Shown here piece after piece: positions 1-4,616 of a stretch of 6,103 bases of DNA; position 1 is the first letter of the stretch; every line of letters starts with the position of its first letter. The position numbers and the translations under genes are program-made. The stretch covers positions 1-6,103 of the forward strand of contig CAMQVM010000104.1 of the NCBI GenBank assembly GCA_947038135.1. Reading direction: 5' to 3'. A model generated the notes under the pieces. That model was not told the DNA's origin. It ran no database searches and saw only the letters and a program-made list of their open reading frames with translations. The DNA is from an uncultured Rikenellaceae bacterium (GTDB taxonomy: Bacteria; Bacteroidota; Bacteroidia; Bacteroidales; Rikenellaceae).

Positions 1-695
1 TTCATTGTAGCAACGCCCGATAACCTACCACCATAAGTCGAAGGTATGTATCCTTTATATAACTCTGCCGATTTAATATACTCTCCACTAAATATAGAGG
101 TGAAGCCAAATGCGTGTGAGTGGTTATATATAGGAACATCATCTATAAGAATAAGTGTTTGGTCTGCACTTCCACCTCTAAGGTTTAACCCTGACGATCC
201 CTCCTTACCTGAAGACACACCTGGCTGAAGCTGGAAATATTTTAATATATCATGCTCGCCTAAGAACGAGGGGACAAATTTCAGCTGCTTAGAGCTAATT
301 CGCACGCTTCCAACATCTCCTACTGCAACCAACTTTAGCGGGTCAGCTTTCACTATTACTTGGTCAATTACAAGAGATTGCTGTACTAAAAAAATATTTA
401 TAGTAGCGTCTTGCGCAGCTATGATAATTCGTGATATCGGGGTGTAGTTTATATAACTAAACAATAGCTCTGTTTTGCTGTTAGCTTTTATATTCAGTGA
501 GTAAAACCCATACGAATTGGTTGTTGTACCTCTAAATTGAGTATCGGTAATAGTTACTCCAACCAATGGTTCGCCCGATACAGAGTCTCTTACATATCCA
601 GATATGGTATATTGAGATTGTTGAGAATAGATGGTTTGTTGAGCAAATATAGTTATTGCAAACACCATAAACATTATCGTATATAGCTTTTTCAT
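1..695 (-). CDS. TonB-dependent outer-membrane receptor, N-terminal part (gene runs off the left edge)
   Basis: 231 codons are visible from the ATG at 695, and the frame is open to position 1. In order I see: a Sec signal peptide (about residues 1-24, starting MKKLYTIMFMVFAITIFA); a carboxypeptidase-D regulatory-like beta domain (about 28-105, with GYVRDSVSGEPLVGVTI and later NSYGFYSL); a possible TonB box (about 107-117, SLVIDQVIVKA); and a plug domain with the hallmark pieces LNLRGGSADQTLILIDDVPI, HAFGF and KGYIPSTYGGRLSGV. The beta-barrel lies outside the window. In this family the barrel imports a ligand across the outer membrane using TonB/ExbBD energy. The ligand cannot be told from this part. 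The start codon overlaps the stop of the upstream DUF4249 gene by 4 nt (ATGA), so translation is probably coupled and the two products likely work together. The plug lacks obvious SusC-specific context: no SusD gene is visible, and the DUF4249 partner suggests a different receptor class. Confidence 0.95.
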   Translation of the reverse strand, partial: MKKLYTIMFMVFAITIFAQQTIYSQQSQYTISGYVRDSVSGEPLVGVTITDTQFRGTTTNSYGFYSLNIKANSKTELLFSYINYTPISRIIIAAQDATINIFLVQQSLVIDQVIVKADPLKLVAVGDVGSVRISSKQLKFVPSFLGEHDILKYFQLQPGVSSGKEGSSGLNLRGGSADQTLILIDDVPIYNHSHAFGFTSIFSGEYIKSAELYKGYIPSTYGGRLSGVATM

Positions 696-1663
696 TCAGT
701 TGTGCGTTTAAAGTCATATTTATCAGCTGAGAAGCCCGCAAAGACACCACGTCCATTCTCTATATTTGAGTATACGGACACCACCTTCTGAAAAATTGAT
801 GCCGATATATGCCCCTGTTGTAGATACAGCGACTTATAATATTTATCATAATCATCTGAAGGGGTGATAAGTAATATTGTTGTGCTTTCAAAAGTCACTA
901 CTATTTCTCCGTATATAGGATTTCCAAAAAAGTCTTCACCTACTAGCGCTTCTTCTGATATATCATAGCCAGCCCAAGTAGAAAAACTTGAAGGTGTAGA
1001 TTCTGAAATATTTTTGTAGGGAACTCTAATAAAGTATTCATATCCTACATTACTCCCCCGATATGCCACATCTGTATCATCTTGTGACGTATTATCTTGG
1101 TCAATAAATGAGTTGTAAGTATATAAATATTTACAACTATTATTATATTTTTCATCACTATAATTATACCCACCAGTAATCCACACAGACCTACTCTTTT
1201 GAGCTGTAGTGATCTCATCTATTGAAACATGGTCATAGCAAACATATTCACCTCTAGTTTCGATATAAGAGGCTTTAAATTTGGCTGGCATAGGAATCAT
1301 TGTCGACGCTTTGATTGCTCCATAATTGGGTATATCTACCTCTAATTTGTAATTTAACCCCACTTTAGGATATATAGCAGAATTAAATTTCCCCTCGGCA
1401 CATTGTGCCTCAAATATCAACTTATCCTCTTGGTATAGCTTTACATAAAAGGAGTCAACAATTTTGAAATCTTCTTTACTGTCAATCTGCCTAGTCCAAA
1501 ACAGACACCCATTTATAACACTATCAGGCGATATAATTGAGTTTAGCACCACTTGCGGAGTATGGTTATCATCGAAATATTTATCTATATCATAATCATA
1601 TTCGCAGCTTGAAAACATCAATGAGGCAGATATACATAACGTTGAAAGGAATTTTTTAACCAT
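692..1663 (-). CDS. DUF4249 family outer-membrane lipoprotein
   Basis: The 323-residue product starts with a lipoprotein signal (MVKKFLSTLCISASLMFSSC), so Cys20 is the likely lipidated residue. Acidic residues follow it (EYDYDID), as in many Bacteroidota lipoproteins exported to the cell surface. The body fits DUF4249. It has an early strand with PQVVLNSIISPDSV, a mid-N-terminal YKLEVDIPNYGAIKASTMIP block (about 105-124), and a C-terminal block with VVSVYSNIENGRGVFAGFSA (about 293-312), where the NIENGxGxFxG signature is the best evidence. The length is somewhat short for the family but complete at both ends. DUF4249 genes typically sit next to TonB-dependent receptors and are thought to be accessory lipoproteins; the biochemical role is unknown. 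The start overlaps the upstream lipoprotein gene by 8 nt (ATGGTTAA), and the stop overlaps the receptor start by 4 nt. The gene order is DUF4249 before receptor. Confidence 0.88.
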   Translation of the reverse strand: MVKKFLSTLCISASLMFSSCEYDYDIDKYFDDNHTPQVVLNSIISPDSVINGCLFWTRQIDSKEDFKIVDSFYVKLYQEDKLIFEAQCAEGKFNSAIYPKVGLNYKLEVDIPNYGAIKASTMIPMPAKFKASYIETRGEYVCYDHVSIDEITTAQKSRSVWITGGYNYSDEKYNNSCKYLYTYNSFIDQDNTSQDDTDVAYRGSNVGYEYFIRVPYKNISESTPSSFSTWAGYDISEEALVGEDFFGNPIYGEIVVTFESTTILLITPSDDYDKYYKSLYLQQGHISASIFQKVVSVYSNIENGRGVFAGFSADKYDFKRTTE

Positions 1664-2150
1664 TATCTTTAGGTGTTAATATAATTGTAGTCGTATTAAT
1701 AACAGGCTTACCATCAGTAAACTTAAAAATTGATTTAAATACAATCTTTACTTCACTTGTGATATTTTCGGGCATCAACTCAAACTCAGTATGCACATTC
1801 GTACCAGCACCCTTTACATATTTGTTTCTATTGTTTTTAAAGTGCAAATTATGTCTAGCGGTTGTTTTAATAGTGTCTATTGTTATCACTTCTGTAATAT
1901 ACTTATATACATCTACCGCTTTACCTCTGAGATAAAACTTTTCACTAGGGGGCGCTGTTAGATCTCCTTTAAGTTTAAACGATTTAACAGTCGGGGCAAC
2001 CTCAACAGTAGTAACCTCTTCTTTAAAGCTAAAATAGACACCTGAAGAGAGAGTATAGCTCTCTCTTTTATTACATGACAGCAGCACAAAAGCTACTAAC
2101 ATTGATAGATATTGTTTCTTGATCATTTGTAATGTGTTTTTAATGGACAT
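1656..2150 (-). CDS. small lipoprotein of unknown function, first gene of the receptor operon
   Basis: I do not recognise the family with confidence. The 164-residue product has a lipoprotein signal ending in AFVLLSC (Cys26), followed by NKRES. The ATG at 2150 gives an unusually long N-terminus before the hydrophobic core. The in-frame ATG at 2126 (MIKKQYLSMLVAFVLLSC, Cys at 18) gives a more normal signal peptide and may be the true start. There is no Shine-Dalgarno sequence to decide, which is usual in Bacteroidota. The mature part is rich in alternating hydrophobic/polar strands and Thr/Val (for example VKIVFKSIFKF and TTTIILTPKDNG), so an all-beta immunoglobulin-like fold is likely. The pattern SFKLKGDLTAPPSEKFYL followed by ARHNLHF loosely recalls DUF4843-type Bacteroidota lipoproteins, but this is a weak impression. 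It heads an operon with the DUF4249 lipoprotein and the TonB-dependent receptor (8-nt overlap), so a part in the same outer-membrane complex is the best inference. Confidence 0.85.
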   Translation of the reverse strand: MSIKNTLQMIKKQYLSMLVAFVLLSCNKRESYTLSSGVYFSFKEEVTTVEVAPTVKSFKLKGDLTAPPSEKFYLRGKAVDVYKYITEVITIDTIKTTARHNLHFKNNRNKYVKGAGTNVHTEFELMPENITSEVKIVFKSIFKFTDGKPVINTTTIILTPKDNG

Positions 2151-2172
2151 TATTTATAATTTGTATATTTGG

Positions 2173-2198
2173 CAAAGATACTATAATTTTGCTGACAA
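2173..2198 (-). promoter_or_regulatory. Bacteroidota-type promoter of the lipoprotein-DUF4249-receptor operon
   Basis: Read on the minus strand, TATCTTTG (2180-2173) matches the Bacteroidota -7 consensus TAnnTTTG at every fixed position. It lies 22 nt upstream of the ATG at 2150 and 46 nt upstream of the alternative ATG at 2126. Transcription would start near 2166. A TTG at 2198-2196 is a candidate -33 element, but its 15-nt gap is shorter than the usual 19 or so, so this half is weak. No other good -7 box lies in the 144-nt gap. Confidence 0.6.
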
Positions 2199-2240
2199 CC
2201 ATAAATATACTATCATAATATATTAAACTCATAGGAAAGC

Positions 2241-2272
2241 AGGTTGTTTCATATAATTAAATGAAACAACCT
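2241..2272 (-). terminator. 12-bp perfect stem-loop downstream of the 3230-2295 lipoprotein gene
   Basis: AGGTTGTTTCAT (2241-2252) and ATGAAACAACCT (2261-2272) form a perfect 12-bp inverted repeat around an 8-nt AT loop. It begins 22 nt beyond the stop codon of the minus-strand lipoprotein gene, where a transcript end is expected. There is no run of T after the stem on the minus strand (GCTTTCC follows), so it is not a textbook intrinsic terminator. It may instead be an RNA 3'-end stabiliser or processing structure. It ends upstream of the next operon's promoter, so the two units are probably transcribed separately. Confidence 0.5.
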
Positions 2273-2294
2273 ACACCTTCACGTCAACTATTTA

Positions 2295-3230
2295 CTATAG
2301 GTATATCTCAAGAATATGTGGAGCTATTCCTACACTTACAGTACCATTGGTTGAGATTAAAAGGCTACCTCTAGGATTTAAAAGAACGGCACCTACTAAA
2401 AAACTAGATTGTGAGCTTGGTCTATGATAATGCGTATCAGATCTATCATTTACTATAGTTTTGACCCATTTCGCCATACCTGCGTGGTTCCAATCCCAAT
2501 CTAGCCATTTTCCTTTTGCCTGAATAATAAATACAGTATCGTAATGAACCCATCCTAACCATGTATCTTTTTTAGAAACAACCTCTATATATACCAAATT
2601 TGCAGCATTATAACGATAGCTTCTGGCACTCATCATTCTATCACTATTTTGCATAAAAAGCCAATTACGTCTTGTGTGAACATCATAAACTCTAGTTAAA
2701 CAACTCTCCTTGTAATTACTTGTTTCTTGAACAGATTTAACATCATTTAAGTTCATAACCTTTCCATTAACTAATACATCACCATTTTTATTGCTGATTA
2801 AAGGTCTTCCAGGAAATTCTGAAGGTATAACTGGGCAGTATAACGCATTGTCATTAGGATTATCATTAAACAATAGATACGGAGTGTATTTATTTTTAAT
2901 TCTTTCAGCAATATTAACATCCCTGACATTTGAATTAACTAAAACAGCAAACTCATAGTTAGCTTTATTATAAAGTTGATTTAACGATGTGAAATTTGGA
3001 TATTGAGAGTACCATGCAACTAGATTTACACTATCTAGTGCTAGTAGTGATTCAACTGTTTTGTTCAATTCATCCATAGAAGAAAAAGATAGCATTTCAT
3101 CGCTTGCTTCTACTGGTTCAACTAAATAACAATTGTCAACACCCAAAGACTTTTCTTGTTTCAACGTCTCTTTTTGACATGATGCAAATAAAAATAGAGA
3201 TAGTAATGGGAATAAATAATTTATTTTCAT
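2295..3230 (-). CDS. lipoprotein of unknown function (311 residues)
   Basis: The N-terminus is a clear lipoprotein signal, MKINYLFPLLSLFLFASC, with lipidated Cys18 followed by QKET, so it should be anchored in the outer membrane or on the cell surface. The ATG at 3230 is supported because an in-frame stop lies a short distance upstream with no other ATG between. The mature N-terminal region has a helical stretch (about 45-70, MLSFSSMDELNKTVESLLAL) followed by NFTSLNQLYN. A segment at about 144-162 (LISNKNGDVLVNGKVMNLND) resembles the conserved 'nascent-strand' motif of Bacteroidota lipoproteins such as DUF4848 proteins; I offer that family only as a possibility. Further features are a Trp-rich stretch (224-255, with W224, W227, W242, W245, W247 and W255), three more Cys (34, 132, 177) and a hydrophobic, glycine-containing C-terminus. 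It is monocistronic: a stem-loop follows it, and a regulated-looking leader precedes it. No function can be assigned. Confidence 0.88.
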   Translation of the reverse strand: MKINYLFPLLSLFLFASCQKETLKQEKSLGVDNCYLVEPVEASDEMLSFSSMDELNKTVESLLALDSVNLVAWYSQYPNFTSLNQLYNKANYEFAVLVNSNVRDVNIAERIKNKYTPYLLFNDNPNDNALYCPVIPSEFPGRPLISNKNGDVLVNGKVMNLNDVKSVQETSNYKESCLTRVYDVHTRRNWLFMQNSDRMMSARSYRYNAANLVYIEVVSKKDTWLGWVHYDTVFIIQAKGKWLDWDWNHAGMAKWVKTIVNDRSDTHYHRPSSQSSFLVGAVLLNPRGSLLISTNGTVSVGIAPHILEIYL

Positions 3231-3359
3231 AATTAATGATTTTAGATTGATAATTAATGTTTATAATAAGCGTACTGAAAGACGTATCCATTAATATAAT
3301 TATTGTTACGCCTGATATTGCATACAGAGACAGAGTAATATATTTTGTTGATCTTTCTA

Positions 3360-3367
3360 CAAATATA
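3360..3367 (-). promoter_or_regulatory. candidate -7 box for the 3230-2295 lipoprotein gene
   Basis: The minus strand reads TATATTTG at 3367-3360, a full match to the Bacteroidota TAnnTTTG -7 consensus. It would give a leader of about 125 nt before the ATG at 3230. I see no TTG/TTTG -33 element at the usual distance upstream. That position is instead taken by an inverted repeat (3384-3399), as expected for an activator-dependent or operator-controlled promoter. It is the nearest good -7 box to the gene. Confidence 0.45.
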
Positions 3368-3383
3368 GCGATATTTTTCTGTG

Positions 3384-3399
3384 TTTACCTTTCGGTAAA
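3384..3399. promoter_or_regulatory. perfect dyad TTTACC-N4-GGTAAA, possible operator
   Basis: TTTACC (3384-3389), TTTC and GGTAAA (3394-3399) form a perfect 6-bp inverted repeat with a 4-nt centre. It is more GC-rich than its surroundings. Its centre lies about 28 nt upstream of the TATATTTG box, about 35 nt before the predicted transcription start, where dimeric regulators often bind. If transcribed from the farther upstream promoter on the minus strand, the RNA would form a stem closed by a C(GAAA)G tetraloop, so an RNA role is the alternative. Which protein binds, if any, is unknown. Confidence 0.4.
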
Positions 3400-3540
3400 T
3401 TTATCTATTTTATCAGCCAATGATATTAATTTAAGTGTTTGTTTACACAATGAAATAATGCAATAATAGAGGTGGCATCTCTCCTCTGATATTGACATCT
3501 TTTAGACATTACAGGTATATTAAATATTTAGTTACTCACT

Positions 3541-3554
3541 TTGTATTAATACAA
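3541..3554. repeat. 14-bp perfect palindrome
   Basis: TTGTATTAATACAA is its own reverse complement over all 14 bases. It lies about 25 nt downstream of the predicted start of the distal minus-strand promoter (3579-3608), a place where a repressor could act. The core TTTGTATTAA (3540-3549) recurs exactly at 3748-3757. In such AT-rich DNA chance is a serious alternative. Confidence 0.3.
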
Positions 3555-3578
3555 GTTTTAATCCTATATTTATTGATA

Positions 3579-3608
3579 CAAAGTTAAATAAAATACTTAG
3601 ATAACCAA
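3579..3608 (-). promoter_or_regulatory. candidate distal minus-strand promoter
   Basis: On the minus strand TTG (3608-3606) is followed after 19 nt by TAACTTTG (3586-3579). This fits the Bacteroidota -33/-7 arrangement in both elements and spacing, better than any other site in the window. It points towards the lipoprotein gene but would give a leader of about 340 nt, or it may make a small separate RNA. No convincing coding sequence lies directly downstream of it before 3230. Confidence 0.4.
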
Positions 3609-3889
3609 TTAACTTAGTATCATTTATAGATATGTCTAATCTACAAATGAACACATAAGTGTTATATTATCGATAAAATAATTCACAAATACTAATATAA
3701 ATAATTTAAAATTGATATCAAACTCTAATTACAAGGTATTTACATTATTTGTATTAACAACCTAATATATACTATTATGAATAATAATACTATTTATACA
3801 ACTATTTGTTAGATTATATCTTTACACTAAAAGCTACTTTTGAGCTATTTAACAAGCTAAATATCACTTAAAACCTATTATATTATTAC
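3609..3889. other. very AT-rich non-coding stretch with no recognisable feature
   Basis: This is almost entirely A and T with frequent stops in all frames. I see no tRNA, structured RNA, direct-repeat array or credible small gene. It separates the leader region of the lipoprotein gene from the IS66 remnant. Confidence 0.6.
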
Positions 3890-3901
3890 CGTGTTGAGTT
3901 T

Positions 3902-4250
3902 ATGACACTGCTCGAAAAGATCGCAGAGAATGCAACAGAGCAGGTAATTTATGAACCAGCAAGATTGTATGCAAAAAGGATTATCCACCCTAAATACAAA
4001 ATCAAAGGTGCTAAAGAAGATTTTAAGACGGTCATTATTTATACAAGTTATAAGTTAGTGAAATTATTTCAAATTATTATGTCCAAGTAAACGAAACAAC
4101 TCTCTCTATAGCAGATACTAAAAGTAAAACACGAAGAGGATATTTATGGACTATGCAGGATGTTAGAAGCCATGGAATATCTTTCATTATGATAAAGGCT
4201 CACGTGTTCTCAAGAGGCAGCGCTCTGAATTATGAGGTATTATAAAGCCA
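3902..4250 (+). pseudogene. IS66-family transposase remnant, deleted and frameshifted
   Basis: Four pieces in shifting plus-strand frames read as parts of an IS66 transposase (TnpC). Piece one (3902-4036) encodes MTLLEKIAENATEQVIYEPA then RLYAKRIIHPKYKIKGAKED, the region before the catalytic core with the typical YEPARLYxKRIIHPKY sequence. Piece two (about 4075-4180, another frame) encodes YYVQVNETTLSIADTKSKTR then RGYLWTMQDV, the first catalytic block. Intact relatives have VDET here, but codon 4090-4092 is AAC (Asn), so the first catalytic Asp is lost. Piece three (4182-4205) encodes FHYDKGSR, and piece four (4208-4250) encodes SQEAAL, a stop, then IMRYYKA. Intact IS66 transposases are about 500 residues long. 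Roughly 80-100 codons are missing between pieces one and two, and the N-terminus and everything after piece four are also gone. No terminal inverted repeats or partner genes (tnpA/tnpB) are visible. It is a dead fossil in a non-coding gap. Confidence 0.85.
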
Positions 4251-4408
4251 TGATGACTAGGGAGAATCACTACAAACATAATGGCTTTTTGCGTGTGATA
4301 GTTATTCGAGGATGAATCACTTATGTTAATTATTAGAAACACAACACGTCTTAGATGGGATGCTCACAAACAGCACAACACACATAAACAGTTAAATATA
4401 AGCATACT
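4251..4408. other. non-coding DNA downstream of the IS66 remnant
   Basis: There is no intact reading frame. Base composition is less AT-rich than in 3609-3889, and a few codons (for example around 4353-4367, LRWDAH) could be decayed IS66 sequence corresponding to the CWAH region. The match is too weak to claim. GAATCACT occurs at 4264-4271 and again at 4314-4321. Confidence 0.4.
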
Positions 4409-4445
4409 AAATAAAAAACCTACTGAAACAGCAGGTTTTTTATTT
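4409..4445. terminator. strong bidirectional intrinsic terminator
   Basis: AAATAAAAAACCTACTG (4409-4425) pairs with CAGCAGGTTTTTTATTT (4429-4445) around an AAA loop. This is a 17-bp stem with one A-C mismatch, a GC core, and A/T tracts on both sides that give a U-run on either strand. It lies 172 nt beyond the stop of the minus-strand hcp gene and is the only clear terminator there, so ending hcp transcription is its likely job. It would also stop plus-strand transcription coming from the IS66 remnant. Confidence 0.8.
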
Positions 4446-4461
4446 AATAAGACTACCTATG

Positions 4462-4511
4462 AAACTCTAAAAATTCACGCATGAACAAACCGCCTGTCAA
4501 TGTTAGAGTTT
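4462..4511. repeat. 9-bp inverted repeat with a 32-nt spacer, in the hcp 3' region
   Basis: AAACTCTAA (4462-4470) and TTAGAGTTT (4503-4511) are perfect complements. Next to it, CATATT-TCAG-AATATG (4524-4539) forms a small hairpin. Both lie between the hcp stop and the strong terminator, so they would be in the hcp mRNA tail. Neither has a T tract, and no function is evident. Confidence 0.3.
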
Positions 4512-4616
4512 GAGCAAAAAGAGCATATTTCAGAATATGAGTAAATCAAAATAATGATGCAGCAATTTTGCAGTGTTCTCTATATATAATATCAGAGTAT
4601 TATGTATAGTAAGTTA

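Noticed and set aside
3257..3466. 69-residue plus-strand open frame over the lipoprotein gene's leader
   Set aside because: It is antisense to the promoter region with both dyads, has low-complexity hydrophobic sequence and no recognisable domain.
3468..3487. AGAGG...CCTCT small stem-loop
   Set aside because: It has only 5 bp of stem with a 10-nt loop and no T tract, which is within chance expectation.
3426..3509. 27-residue minus-strand open frame (MSKRCQYQRRDATSIIALFH...) downstream of the distal promoter, as a possible leader peptide
   Set aside because: It is short, has no recognisable features or initiation signal, and such frames arise by chance in AT-rich DNA.
3817..3824. Plus-strand TATCTTTA as a promoter for the IS66 remnant
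   Set aside because: It misses the final G of the -7 consensus and has no -33 element at a proper distance. The gene behind it is dead.
3902..4090. 62-residue plus-strand open frame as an independent small gene
   Set aside because: Its first 45 residues match the IS66 transposase region before the catalytic core, and the remainder is out-of-frame read-through after a deletion. It is part of the pseudogene.
3231..4616. CRISPR array, tRNA or integration site in the large intergenic region
   Set aside because: There are no regularly spaced repeats, no cloverleaf or tRNA 3' end, and no integrase gene. Only scattered short AT-rich repeats are present.
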